Assembly: GCA_963667675.1 (NCBI GenBank)
Contig: OY763929.1
Span: 310,001 to 374,000, forward strand
Length of the DNA stretch: 64,000 nucleotides
From: G963667675 sp963667675
GTDB taxonomy: Bacteria > Chloroflexota > Dehalococcoidia > Lucifugimonadales > UBA3495
Direction: 5' to 3'
Positions 24,051-32,944 of the stretch are shown here, one piece after another. The position numbers and the translations under genes were made by a program. Each line of letters begins with the position of its first letter. Within the stretch, counting starts at the first letter, position 1. Below the pieces are notes generated by a model, which saw only the letters and a program-made list of their open reading frames with translations, did not search any database and was not told the origin of the DNA.

Positions 24051-25001
24051 CTAGGTGAACATCTCGCCGACGGACATTCCCCGGTGGATGCGGTAGATGG
24101 CCTCTCCCAGCAGGGGAGCGACCGAGAGGACGGTGAACTTGCCGTTGCGCTTCTCGGGAGACATGGGGATGGTGTCGGTGACGACAACCTCGGTGAACTC
24201 GCTTTTGGCCATGACGTCGGGAGCGTTGCGGGACAGCACCGGGTGGGTGACGCAGCAGAACACCTCTTTGACCCCATGGTCCGCCAGGGCCCGGGCGGAG
24301 GTGACGATGGTGCCGCCGGTGTCTATCTCGTCGTCGAAGGTCAGGGCAACCTTGCCGCGCACGTCGCCGATGACGTTCATGGTCTCGGTGCGCTCGTCGT
24401 TGCCCAATCGCCGCTTCTCGATGATGGCGAGGGGGGCCCCAAGCCGCTCGGCCACGTCCCTGGCCTTCTTGCTGATGCCGATGTCCACGGCCACGACTAC
24501 CAGGTCGGGAATCTCCTTGGCCTGGAAATAGTCGGTCAGAATGGGCAGGGCGGTGAGTTCGTCAACGGGAATGTTGAAGAAGCCCTGAATCTGCCCGGCG
24601 TGGAGGTCGACGGTGAGCAGGCGGTCGGCGCCGGCCGTGGAAAGGAGGTCGGCGACCAAGCGGGCGGTGATGGGCACGCGGGGCTGGTCCTTCTTGTCGG
24701 TGCGGCCGTAGCCGTAGTAGGGGACGACCGCGGTTATGCGACCGGCCGAGGCCCTTTTGCAGGCGTCGATCATGATCAGCATTTCCATCAGGTTGTCGTT
24801 TACCGGCTGGCAGGTGGGTTGGACGACGAAGACGTCCCGCTGGCGCACGTTTTCCTGGATGCGGACGAAGGTGTTGTCGTTGGCGAACTTGAAGACCTCG
24901 GCCTGGCCCAGGGGAATGTCCAGGTATTGGCAGACGTCTTCGGCCAGGCCCCGGTGGCCGGTGCCGCTGAATATCTTCAGTTCATCGAGCACTGGTTTCA
25001 T
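24051..25001 (-). CDS. prs: Ribose-phosphate pyrophosphokinase
   Basis: Prs makes PRPP from ribose-5-phosphate and ATP. The 316-residue protein starts MKPVLDELKIFSGTGHRGLA and has the usual RIQENVRQRDVFVVQPTC, YYGYGRTDKKDQPRVPITAR, metal site LTVDLHAGQIQGFF and the PRPP-binding loop TFDDEIDTGGTIV. The frame is open upstream to 25292, but ATG at 25001 matches the family start. Length is normal. Confidence 0.94.
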   Translation of the reverse strand: MKPVLDELKIFSGTGHRGLAEDVCQYLDIPLGQAEVFKFANDNTFVRIQENVRQRDVFVVQPTCQPVNDNLMEMLIMIDACKRASAGRITAVVPYYGYGRTDKKDQPRVPITARLVADLLSTAGADRLLTVDLHAGQIQGFFNIPVDELTALPILTDYFQAKEIPDLVVVAVDIGISKKARDVAERLGAPLAIIEKRRLGNDERTETMNVIGDVRGKVALTFDDEIDTGGTIVTSARALADHGVKEVFCCVTHPVLSRNAPDVMAKSEFTEVVVTDTIPMSPEKRNGKFTVLSVAPLLGEAIYRIHRGMSVGEMFT

Positions 25002-25333
25002 CGTCGACCCTCGCAAACCGGTGTAGCAGCAGAATCGGACTGGCAAGGCAGTGCCCAGCCGGGAGTAAAGGGGCCACCGGATTATAGCATAGGAACGGCT
25101 GGGGGATAAGGCGGGGGGCAACGGAGTCGCGGGGGCGGGAGTGTGCTCGAAGTGCACGAGTCGGTACCGGAACAAGTCCCGTAGGAACCATGAACACGGC
25201 CCATCACGCCGGGAGGGTTGACAGCAGATACGCCAAACGTTAGTTATAATGGTGACTAGCAAATAGTATAGGCTGAGGGGGGAGTCCCACACGCGGCAGG
25301 CAGGCCCAGCGGGAGAACCCTGAGAGGGGAGCC
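25002..25333. other. Intergenic region with a possible promoter for the small gene pair
   Basis: No gene is seen. TTGACA (25218-25223) and TATAAT (25245-25250) are both perfect, but the spacer is 21 bases, longer than optimal; they point toward the small gene pair at 25334. Confidence 0.4.
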
Positions 25334-25621
25334 ATGATTGGAAAGCCAGAGCTACGGCGAGTTATCGAACAGATGGGTGGGGCGCAGGAGGTACAGGCTG
25401 GACTTCGGGCCTTTTCAAGCAGTGTCCGCGCATTGGATGCCATACGGCCTCAACTTACCGAGCAGTACCCAAACAAGTGGGTGGCAATGTACAACGAAGA
25501 AATAGCGGTGACCGCAGATTCCTTGGAATGCCTCCTAGAAGAAATGGACCGGCGCGGAATCCCCAGAAGGGATGCTGTTGTTGAATTCCTGGACACTGAG
25601 GAACGGACCATGATCCTGTAG
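25334..25621 (+). CDS. Small DUF5678-like protein
   Basis: This 95-residue protein has an N-terminal helix, then YPNKWVAMYNEEIAVTADSL and LLEEMDRRGIPRRDAVVEFL. The layout resembles DUF5678 proteins (a short beta hairpin with KWVA-Y-x-x followed by a helix). The match is from memory and modest. An ATG follows GAGGGGAG. A retropepsin-like gene follows after 12 bases, so the two form a pair. Base composition is lower in GC than neighbours. Confidence 0.6.
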   Translation: MIGKPELRRVIEQMGGAQEVQAGLRAFSSSVRALDAIRPQLTEQYPNKWVAMYNEEIAVTADSLECLLEEMDRRGIPRRDAVVEFLDTEERTMIL

Positions 25622-25633
25622 TGAGATAGCCGC

Positions 25634-26098
25634 TTGATTGAGGGCAGCTTTGATCGAGTCCGTAGACGGCCCTACGTTCAGGGCCGTCTGTTTTTGCCCC
25701 GTTTGGGGGTCGATAGAAATATTGACTTCCTGGTTGACACCGGTGCAGATACTACCACCATTCATCCGCCAGACACCCAAACAATGGGCATCAACTATCC
25801 CCAACTAGGCCCAGCCACGCGCCCGCAGATGGGGATTGGAGGGGTCGACTACGCTCACGAGGAACCTGCCGTCATCGCGTTCGAGGATGGGAGCCTCGAG
25901 CGCATTTACTACGTGATAACGGCTATCCCCAGGCCAAGCGAGCACAATATGGGCTTCCCCTCCCTCTTGGGGCAGGACATCATTCAACATTGGCGCATGG
26001 TCCACGACAAACCGCGAGACCGATTGACGTTCACCGCTCAAAGGGCAGACTTGAGCATCCGCGGCGATGTCAACGATCTTCAGGTAGTCGATAATTAG
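25634..26098 (+). CDS. Retropepsin-like aspartic protease domain protein
   Basis: This 154-residue protein has a single retropepsin-type domain: the catalytic DTGADTTTIHP follows FLVDT (about residues 33-44), and a later SLLGQDIIQHW supplies the characteristic LLG-x-D-x-L-like turn. Such bacterial proteins probably work as homodimers in the cytoplasm, and their targets are unknown. The start is TTG. It forms a pair with the DUF5678-like gene. A related gene sits between the SDR paralogues at 47661. Confidence 0.75.
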   Translation: MIEGSFDRVRRRPYVQGRLFLPRLGVDRNIDFLVDTGADTTTIHPPDTQTMGINYPQLGPATRPQMGIGGVDYAHEEPAVIAFEDGSLERIYYVITAIPRPSEHNMGFPSLLGQDIIQHWRMVHDKPRDRLTFTAQRADLSIRGDVNDLQVVDN

Positions 26099-26292
26099 AG
26101 TCAATTCAGAACGGTCCGCGCTCCCCGTGTTTCCGTGGACGGGCAGTCAATATTGCCCCCAACTGTTTGCCAAAGTCCCAGAACAGCAATTTGGAACAGA
26201 TGCCAGGTCCTTGAATCAACCGAGCTTTCTGGCACAAGCCACCTTAGGGTATGATATGCTGTCAGGTACGCGATGACGCGGGAGGAACGGTC

Positions 26293-27192
26293 TTGGAAGT
26301 AATCCTGAGTTCGCCCCGGGGGTTCTGTGCCGGAGTGGTCCGGTCCATCGAGGTTGTGGAGATTTGCCTTGAGCGGTACGGGCCGCCGGTGTACGTGAAG
26401 CACCAGATAGTGCACAACCCCCACGTGGTGGCCGACCTGGAGCGAAAGGGGGCCATCACCGTGGAGACGGTGGACGAGGTGCCCCCCGGTTCGCTGGTGG
26501 TGTTTTCGGCCCACGGCTCCCCGCCGGAGGACTTTCGCATGGCCGAGGAACGGGGCCTGCGGGTCATCGACGCGGTGTGCCCCCTGGTCACGCGAGTGCA
26601 CAACGAGGCCAAGAAGTACCACCGGGAAGGGAAAAAGGTACTGCTGGTGGGGCACCGGGGCCATCAAGAGGTGCGGGGGACGATGGGGCAGGTGGACATG
26701 ACGCTGATCCCCGACGACTCCAGCGCCCAGTTGCCCGACTGGGAGGCCGACGAACAGGTGGCGGTGCTGACCCAGACCACCCTTTCGGTGAGGGATACAG
26801 GCCGGGCCATCGACGCCATCCAGGGTAAGTTCTACAACGCGGTGGTGCGCAACGACATTTGCTACGCCACAACCAACCGCCAAGAGGCGGTCACCAAGAT
26901 GGCCGGCATGGTGGACCTACTGCTGGTCATTGGGGCCCAGAACAGCTCGAACTGCAACAGGCTGCGGGAAGTGGCCGAGGCCGAAGGGACCACGTCCTAC
27001 TTGATCAACGGCCCCGAAGAAATCCAGCCGTCGTGGATAGAAGGCAAGGCCAAGGTGGGCATCACCTCCGGCGCTTCCACCCCGGAAGTGCTGGTGGAAA
27101 GCGTCATCGAGGCGCTGGCCCCGGAAAAAGTGACCCTCCTTAGCGGGGTGGAAGAAGACGTGGCTTTCACGCTGCCCAAGGAGTTGCGCTAA
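26293..27192 (+). CDS. ispH: 4-hydroxy-3-methylbut-2-enyl diphosphate reductase
   Basis: IspH is the last enzyme of the MEP isoprenoid pathway, an iron-sulfur reductase. The 299-residue protein has the three cluster cysteines: PRGFCAGVVRSIE, RVIDAVCPLVTR and RNDICYATTNRQ. QNSSNCNRLREVA and GITSGASTPEVLV bind substrate. TTG at 26293 is chosen because GGAGG lies seven bases upstream and the protein then begins EVILSSPRGF as expected; the longer frame from 26251 lacks a ribosome site. Confidence 0.93.
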   Translation: MEVILSSPRGFCAGVVRSIEVVEICLERYGPPVYVKHQIVHNPHVVADLERKGAITVETVDEVPPGSLVVFSAHGSPPEDFRMAEERGLRVIDAVCPLVTRVHNEAKKYHREGKKVLLVGHRGHQEVRGTMGQVDMTLIPDDSSAQLPDWEADEQVAVLTQTTLSVRDTGRAIDAIQGKFYNAVVRNDICYATTNRQEAVTKMAGMVDLLLVIGAQNSSNCNRLREVAEAEGTTSYLINGPEEIQPSWIEGKAKVGITSGASTPEVLVESVIEALAPEKVTLLSGVEEDVAFTLPKELR

Positions 27193-27232
27193 CTGTGCCG
27201 CGTCCGCTGCCTGTGGACGCCTCTCAGCAATA

Positions 27233-28273
27233 ATGGCCGGTCACGACAGGCGCATTGGCGACCCCAGGGATATCAAGCGGCGTCTCCTTTCCCTTCCCTC
27301 ACTGGTATCGGCGGCCCTGGTCGCCGCCTTCCTCGTCTTTCTCGTCACCCGCTTCGACATCGATCTGGGCAACACCTGGGACCAGGTAAAAGGCGCCAAC
27401 GGCTGGCTGCTGGCGGCGGCCTTCGGGGTGCATTACACCGCATTCATTTTCAGGGGCGCCAGGTGGCGACTGCTGCTGGAGAACACCCAGGAGCCGGAGA
27501 AGCCGCCGCCGGGGACGCTGTACTGCGGACAGCTGGTGCTGCTGGGCTGGTTTGTCAACGCAGTCACGTGGTTCCGCATGGGCGACGCCTACCGGGCGTA
27601 CGTGTACCACGATGAGCAGAAGGCCTCTTTCGCCAGCACGGTAGGGACAATCCTGGCGGAGCGGACTCTGGAGGCCGTGCTGATCGCGGTGCTGCTGCTG
27701 GTAGCGGTGCCATTCCTGGTGGGGCAGGGAGGCAGCGCAGCCTGGGCCGTCCTCGCATTTGCAGTGACAGGTGTGGCGCTGATGGCTGCCGTGGTCTCGC
27801 TGATGACGTGGGCACGATCTTGGGCACAGAGGAGACTGCCCGGCTGGCTGGCCGAGGGGTACAAGAATTTGCACCACGGCACCCTGGCCAGCTTTCGCAG
27901 GCTGGCGCCGGTCACGGGGCTGGGGCTACTGGCGTGGACGGCGGAAGTGGGACGACTGTACCTGGTGGTGCAGGCCCTGGGGCTGGACGTCGGCATTCCT
28001 CTTGTTATCGTGCTGACCATGGCGAACTCGCTGCTGAGCTTAGTGCCGACGCCCGGAGGCTTCGGCGCAGTGGAGCCGGGGGTGGCCGGGCTGGCGGTGC
28101 GGCTGTCGCGGTTGACGGCCGATGCGGCCCTGGCGATGGTGGTAGTAGACCGGGCGATTACCTACCTGAGCGTAATCGTCCTGGGCGCGGCTGTGTTCCT
28201 GGGGCGGCAGGCGTTCCGGCGACTGACGGCGGCGGCCCAACCGGCGGCGGTCCAGCGGGCGGAGAAGGCGTAG
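27233..28273 (+). CDS. Lysylphosphatidylglycerol synthase-type transmembrane (flippase-like) protein
   Basis: This 346-residue protein has about eight hydrophobic segments and the UPF0104/LPG-synthase TM pattern: FIFRGARWRLLLENTQ, NAVTWFRMGDAYRAYVY, LAERTLEAVLIAVLLL and the conserved SLVPTPGGFGAVEPGVAGLA. The family includes the flippase domain of MprF and stand-alone lipid transporters. There is no synthase domain. It lies 40 bases after ispH and just before the DUF488 gene. Confidence 0.88.
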   Translation: MAGHDRRIGDPRDIKRRLLSLPSLVSAALVAAFLVFLVTRFDIDLGNTWDQVKGANGWLLAAAFGVHYTAFIFRGARWRLLLENTQEPEKPPPGTLYCGQLVLLGWFVNAVTWFRMGDAYRAYVYHDEQKASFASTVGTILAERTLEAVLIAVLLLVAVPFLVGQGGSAAWAVLAFAVTGVALMAAVVSLMTWARSWAQRRLPGWLAEGYKNLHHGTLASFRRLAPVTGLGLLAWTAEVGRLYLVVQALGLDVGIPLVIVLTMANSLLSLVPTPGGFGAVEPGVAGLAVRLSRLTADAALAMVVVDRAITYLSVIVLGAAVFLGRQAFRRLTAAAQPAAVQRAEKA

Positions 28274-28275
28274 AG

Positions 28276-28650
28276 ATGATGCTGCACACGGCCAGTTTTT
28301 ACGACCCGCAGGACTGGAAGGGCCAATGCTACCGAGTGTCCCGGTCCCATCCCCGGGGACGGCGGGCCCAGTGGGAGGTTGCGCCGTTCCTATACCCGGA
28401 CCGGCAACTGCTCCGGGCCTACCGGAGGGGAGACTTGGACTTTGCAGCCCTCGCGCTGGAATACAGGCAGGGGCTAGATGCGGCGTACGGCCAGTCGGAG
28501 CAGTTCCAGGAGTGGGTGTTGTCGCTGGCGGGCTTGGAACAGGTCACGCTGCTGTGCTTCGAGAGGGAGGGGAAGCCCTGCCACAGGAGGGTGGCCGCGA
28601 ACTGGCTGTTGGAGCGGATACCGGGGTTGAAGTCCGGCGGCCTGCGCTAA
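28276..28650 (+). CDS. DUF488 family protein
   Basis: This 124-residue protein has HTASFYDPQDWKGQCYRVSR, ALEYRQGLDAAYGQSEQFQE and the family signature TLLCFEREGKPCHRRVAANW, in which Cys-x-Glu and CHR residues are conserved in DUF488. The function of the family is unknown; redox or nucleic-acid roles have been guessed. Its ATG begins two bases after the stop of the flippase-like gene. It converges on gpsA with a 16-base gap. Confidence 0.82.
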   Translation: MMLHTASFYDPQDWKGQCYRVSRSHPRGRRAQWEVAPFLYPDRQLLRAYRRGDLDFAALALEYRQGLDAAYGQSEQFQEWVLSLAGLEQVTLLCFEREGKPCHRRVAANWLLERIPGLKSGGLR

Positions 28651-28666
28651 AGGGCTTTCCGGTAGG

Positions 28667-29668
28667 TCACTCGGGCCGGGCCGGCCGTTCCATCAACTGT
28701 GCTGCTGCTTCCATAGGGGGCAGGCCGTCGAACAGCACCCGGTAGGTGACCTGGGTTATGGGCATGTCGACGTTCAGCCTGGAGGCCAGGGCCAGGGCGG
28801 CGGTGGTGGCGTTGACGCCTTCGGCCACGTTGTTCATAGACTGCCGAATCTGCTCCCAGGACCGGCCCTGGGCCAGTTGCTCGCCAACATAGCGGTTACG
28901 GCTGAGGGGGCTGGTGCAGGTGGCAACCAGGTCTCCCAATCCGGCCAGGCCGGCAAAGGTCTGGACCTGGGCACCGGCGGCTACTCCCAGCCGGGTCATT
29001 TCGGCCAGGCCGCGGGTGATGAAGGCCGCTCTGCCGTTGGCGCCCATCCCCAGGCCGTCGGACATTCCGGCACCGATGCCTATGATGTTCTTCAGAGCCC
29101 CGCCCATTTCGACACCGACGACGTCGCTGCTGGTGTAGACACGAAAAGAACTGGAGGTCAGGGTTGCTTGGACGCGGCGAGCGCGTTCGGGGTCGGGTCC
29201 GGCCACCACAGCCGACGACAGCTTGCCATCGACGATTTCTTTGGCCAGGTTGGGGCCGGAAAGGGCGCAGATGGCGGCGTGGTATCTGCCGAATAGCTCT
29301 TCCTCCAACACCTGGCACATCCGCTTGCCCTGGGGAAGCTCCAAGCCCTTGCTGGCGCTCAGGATAGTGGCGTCGGGGGACAGATGGTCCCGGATGGAGC
29401 GGATATTGTCCCTGAGACGATGGGAGGGCACGGCGATGATGACCAAGCTGGCGGGAGACAGGGTTTTCTCGGCGTCGCCGGCAACCTCCAGACCGTCGGG
29501 GAAGGGGACGTCGGGGAGGAAGCGTTGGTTTTGCCTGTCGGCGTTGAGTTGGTCGGCCTCGGCCGGTGTGCGGGCCAAGATGGTGACGGGGATCCCGTTG
29601 CGGGCCAGGATAATCCCCAGGGTGGTCCCCCAGGTGGTGGGGCCGACTATGGCCACCTTCTCGGTCAA
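28667..29668 (-). CDS. gpsA: NAD(P)H-dependent glycerol-3-phosphate dehydrogenase
   Basis: GpsA makes glycerol-3-phosphate for phospholipids. The 333-residue protein has a Rossmann N-terminus VGPTTWGTTLGIILARNG in which the common GAGSWGT reads GPTTWGT; then ALSGPNLAKEIVDGKLSSAV and the catalytic lysine in GGALKNIIGIGAGMSDGLGM. It is followed upstream on the same strand by plsY, which uses its product, so the two act in sequence in lipid synthesis. Confidence 0.93.
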   Translation of the reverse strand: MTEKVAIVGPTTWGTTLGIILARNGIPVTILARTPAEADQLNADRQNQRFLPDVPFPDGLEVAGDAEKTLSPASLVIIAVPSHRLRDNIRSIRDHLSPDATILSASKGLELPQGKRMCQVLEEELFGRYHAAICALSGPNLAKEIVDGKLSSAVVAGPDPERARRVQATLTSSSFRVYTSSDVVGVEMGGALKNIIGIGAGMSDGLGMGANGRAAFITRGLAEMTRLGVAAGAQVQTFAGLAGLGDLVATCTSPLSRNRYVGEQLAQGRSWEQIRQSMNNVAEGVNATTAALALASRLNVDMPITQVTYRVLFDGLPPMEAAAQLMERPARPE

Positions 29669-29702
29669 ATGACTATCGCTCCGAACGGCGGGGCCCGTCG
29701 CT

Positions 29703-30422
29703 TCAGCTGACCGGGGCCGCGGGCTGGCCCAATTTGCGCTCGTTGCCCTCGCGGATGCGCTTGATATTGTCCCGGTGCTGCCAGAGGATAATTAGGCCGC
29801 CGAACAGACCGTAGAAGACGTAGATGCCGGACCTTTCTCCGGCCAGCCACAGTCCCAGCAATGCGGCAGCGCTCATAAAGACACCCAGGATGTTGCCCAG
29901 GGACACGTAACGGCTGGCCTTTGTCCCGATGAGGAAGGTTGCCGCGGCCGCGCCTCCGGCGATGGGCGCCATGACCGACAGACTGCCCAGGCCGGTAAGT
30001 ATGCCCCGGCCGCCTCGAAACTGGAGGAAGACCGGCCAGTTGTGGCCTATCAGGGACGCAAGCCCGGCAGTCACCTCGCCGGTGGTTGTGCCGATCACCT
30101 CACGGGCAAGCATGACGGACAGGATTCCCTTGGAGACATCCAGGACCAGCACCAATCCCGCCACTTTGCCGCCGCCGGTGCGCAGGACGTTGGACATGCC
30201 GGTGCGGCCGCTGCCGAACTCCCGGACGTCCACTCCTGACCGCAAGCGGAGCAGCAAGTAGCCCCACGGGACGGAGCCGAGGAAGTAGGCGAGGGCCAGG
30301 ACTACCGCATAACGGGCAACGACGCCTTGGTCTTCCATCATCAGAAAGACGATGACTGTTGCCGCCGCCAACGCCGGCAGCACGACCAGAACGAACACCA
30401 ACGGGGTGAAGATCTTGTTCAT
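29703..30422 (-). CDS. plsY: Glycerol-3-phosphate acyltransferase PlsY
   Basis: PlsY transfers acyl groups from acyl-phosphate to glycerol-3-phosphate. The 239-residue protein has an extra N-terminal hydrophobic segment, then YFLGSVPWGYLLLRLRSGVD, FGSGRTGMSNVLRTGGGKVA and LIGHNWPVFLQFRGGRGILT, the three PlsY motifs. PlsY usually has GATN where this has GMSN. The start at 30422 overlaps the der stop by four bases (ATGA). The longer frame upstream is a read-through of der. Confidence 0.9.
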   Translation of the reverse strand: MNKIFTPLVFVLVVLPALAAATVIVFLMMEDQGVVARYAVVLALAYFLGSVPWGYLLLRLRSGVDVREFGSGRTGMSNVLRTGGGKVAGLVLVLDVSKGILSVMLAREVIGTTTGEVTAGLASLIGHNWPVFLQFRGGRGILTGLGSLSVMAPIAGGAAAATFLIGTKASRYVSLGNILGVFMSAAALLGLWLAGERSGIYVFYGLFGGLIILWQHRDNIKRIREGNERKLGQPAAPVS

Positions 30423-31795
30423 TGCTTCTTGAACAGCAGCCTCAGGTGGGTGCGGTCGAAGCCGAAGGCGGTCCGGAGCCGGTTCTCCAGGTACCGCTGG
30501 TAGGTAAAGTGTACCAGCTTGGGGTTGTCTACTGCGAACACAAAGGTGGGCGGATTTACGTCGACCTGCCTCAGCCGAGTGATACGCAATCGCTTGTTGC
30601 GCTGCCGTTTCACCGGCGGCGGAGCGTGGCTGGCCAGGGCGTCGGCCAGCATGTACTGCAGCTCGCGAGACGGCACGAAGCGCAGCCGCTCTTTCCAAAG
30701 GTCCAGGGCCGTCTGCATCAAGTCGTCGATGCCCTGGGCGTTCAAGGCGGAAGTGAAGCAGATGGGGACGTAGCTCATGAAGTGCAGCCGCTCCTGCACT
30801 CGGGCGACGGCCCAGGCGCGGGAGGCGCGGTCGTCTTCTTCGGCGAGGTCCCACTTGTTGACCACGACTATCAAGCCCCGGCACATCTCCCAGGCCAGCC
30901 CGGCGATGTGGGCGTCCTGGGCCGTGGCCAGCTCGGAAGCGTCGGTGACCAGCAGGGTAATGTCGCTGCGGTTGACGGCGCTGACGGCCCGGATGACGCT
31001 GTACTTCTCTATGCCGCGCTGCACCTGGCCGGGCCGCCGGATGCCGGCGGTGTCGATGATGACGAGGTCGCGGCCCTCGTAGGCCAGGTCGGTGTCCAGG
31101 GCGTCGCGGGTGGTGCCGGCGGTCTGGCTGACTATGGAGCGTTCCTGGCCAAGAATGGCGTTCAGGAGCATGGACTTGCCCACGTTGGTGCGGCCGACGA
31201 TGGCAAGCTTCAGTTCGCCGGCGGCGGGCGCGCCGGGCCGGGCTTGCGGCGCTTGTTCTTCGGCGTCTCCTTCTTCAGGCTCCAGTTGGTCCGGCTCGGT
31301 TGGGAAGTGGGAGACGACGCGGTCCATCAACTCGTAGATGCCGAAATTGTGGTAGGCGCTGATGGGCAGGGGGTCGGTCAGCCCCAAGCGGAAGAACTCG
31401 GGCGATCCCAATTCCCGGTTATCGTTGTCCGATTTGTTGACCGCGAGGATGACCGGCTTGTCGGTGCGGCGCAGGCGCTGGGCAACGTCCTCGTCGCCGT
31501 GGGTCAGGCCTTCCATAACGTCGGTGACGAAGACGATGACGTCGGCGGAGGAGAGGGCCATGTCGGCCTGTTCCTGGACCTTTTCTCGGATGGCCCCTTC
31601 GGGATTGGACTCCAGGCCCCCGGTGTCGATGAGGATGAAGCGGCGATCATCCCACTGGGCCTCGGCAATCAGGCGATCGCGGGTGGTGCCCGCCACCTCG
31701 GAGACTATGGCATGACGCCGCCCCAGGATGCGGTTGAAGAGGGACGATTTGCCGACGTTGGGCCGTCCGATGATGGCGACGATGGGAAGGGCCAA
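30419..31795 (-). CDS. der: Ribosome biogenesis GTPase Der
   Basis: Der has two tandem GTPase domains and a KH-like C-terminus and acts in 50S assembly. The 458-residue protein shows GRPNVGKSSLFNRILG (residues 9-24), DTGG, NKSD, then a second domain with GRTNVGKSMLLNAILG, DTAGIRR and NKWD. A linker rich in Glu separates the domains. It overlaps plsY by four bases and follows argF by 27 bases, giving argF-der-plsY-gpsA on one strand. Confidence 0.94.
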   Translation of the reverse strand: MALPIVAIIGRPNVGKSSLFNRILGRRHAIVSEVAGTTRDRLIAEAQWDDRRFILIDTGGLESNPEGAIREKVQEQADMALSSADVIVFVTDVMEGLTHGDEDVAQRLRRTDKPVILAVNKSDNDNRELGSPEFFRLGLTDPLPISAYHNFGIYELMDRVVSHFPTEPDQLEPEEGDAEEQAPQARPGAPAAGELKLAIVGRTNVGKSMLLNAILGQERSIVSQTAGTTRDALDTDLAYEGRDLVIIDTAGIRRPGQVQRGIEKYSVIRAVSAVNRSDITLLVTDASELATAQDAHIAGLAWEMCRGLIVVVNKWDLAEEDDRASRAWAVARVQERLHFMSYVPICFTSALNAQGIDDLMQTALDLWKERLRFVPSRELQYMLADALASHAPPPVKRQRNKRLRITRLRQVDVNPPTFVFAVDNPKLVHFTYQRYLENRLRTAFGFDRTHLRLLFKKQ

Positions 31796-31822
31796 AGCGG
31801 GTCTCCGGGTTGGTCTGGATGG

Positions 31823-32737
31823 TCAGGCCAGGATGGACTCTAGCAGGGCCTTCTGGGCATGGAGCCTATTATGGGCCTGGAGATAGGCGACGGACTGGGG
31901 GTGTTCCAGCATCCCCGCCGGCACCTCCTGGCCGTAGTGGGCGGGCATATCGTGCATGAACAGGGCTCCCGGCTTGGCGCGGGCCAGCAGTTCGGGGTCG
32001 ACGGTGTATCCCTGGAAGGACCGAAGCCGCTGGGCCGTTTCTTTCTCCTGGCCCATGCTGGCCCACACGTCGGTGTAGACGACGTCTGCCCCTTGCACCG
32101 CCTCTTGCGGCTCCCGCAACGCCAGTACTCTCGCTTCGCCGCCCGGGGCTCGTCGGCGGGCCAGTTCGAGGGACGCTGCGTCCAGGCCGTACTGATCGGG
32201 CGCGGCGATGGCGAAGCCTGCTTCCAGGGGCCCCAAGGCCAGGCATAAGCTCCGGGCCACGTTGTTGCCGTCGCCTATAAAGGCGAGCTTCACGCCCTTC
32301 AGCTTGCCCAGGTGTTCGTCGATGGTCAGCAGATCGGCCAAGGTCTGGCAGGGGTGTTCCCAGTCGGACAGGGCATTGATGACCGGCACGCTGGCGTATG
32401 CGGCAAGCTCCTCCAGATGGCTGTGGGAGTACACCCTAGCCACGATGCAATCTACGTAGCCTGACAGGACCCTGGCGACGTCGGCAACAGGCTCGCGCAC
32501 GCCCAGCCCCACTTCTTCCCCACCCATGTATATGGAGTAGCCGCCCAACTGCTGGATGGCCACCTGAAAGCTGACGCGGGTGCGTAGCGACGGCTTCTCG
32601 AACAGCAACGCTACGTTCTTGCCGGCAAGGGCGTCGTTGGGGCGCTGGCCTTTGAGTTCCTTGGCGCGGCGGACTATTTCCAGGGTCTCGTCCGCGTTCA
32701 GGTCAGTCACGGAAAGGATGTCTCTCTTACTGGCCAT
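31823..32737 (-). CDS. argF: Ornithine carbamoyltransferase
   Basis: ArgF makes citrulline from ornithine and carbamoyl phosphate. The 304-residue protein has EKPSLRTRVSFQVAIQQLGG for carbamoyl phosphate, HPCQTLADLLTIDEH and a C-terminal ENRLH-like NRLHAQKALL. The ornithine-binding HCLPAH motif, near-universal in the family, reads HDMPAHYGQEV here, so the usual cysteine is absent. ATG at 32737 begins MASKRDILSVTDL; ATG codons at 32752 and 32749 are also in frame, with no clear ribosome site for any. Confidence 0.88.
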   Translation of the reverse strand: MASKRDILSVTDLNADETLEIVRRAKELKGQRPNDALAGKNVALLFEKPSLRTRVSFQVAIQQLGGYSIYMGGEEVGLGVREPVADVARVLSGYVDCIVARVYSHSHLEELAAYASVPVINALSDWEHPCQTLADLLTIDEHLGKLKGVKLAFIGDGNNVARSLCLALGPLEAGFAIAAPDQYGLDAASLELARRRAPGGEARVLALREPQEAVQGADVVYTDVWASMGQEKETAQRLRSFQGYTVDPELLARAKPGALFMHDMPAHYGQEVPAGMLEHPQSVAYLQAHNRLHAQKALLESILA

Positions 32738-32944
32738 AGCGCGGAGCATCATATCTCAAACGTACTTGCAGTTCAAGAATAATCAGGCTCCGTTACGCTC
32801 AGATGGGGGCCTATGCTAAAATCTTGCTGCCGCGTCCGTCAGACCTGTTTTCCACGGCTGCGCGGTGACGTTGACGCGCTGAGAACCACGTCCCGGGGGG
32901 CAAGGCCCGGCTATGACATCCAACCGTCCTGTGGTGTAAAGACT

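Noticed and set aside
24006..25109. Long plus-strand frame opposite prs
   Set aside because: It is antisense to a complete, motif-bearing prs gene and its protein is Gly/Asp/His-rich in the manner of GC-driven shadows.
27808..28650. 280-codon frame that includes the DUF488 gene
   Set aside because: The first 155 codons are out-of-frame reading of the flippase-like gene; the real start is 28276.
30422..31843. 473-codon plus-strand frame opposite der
   Set aside because: Antisense shadow of der; no family motif, and composition is dominated by Gly and Val.
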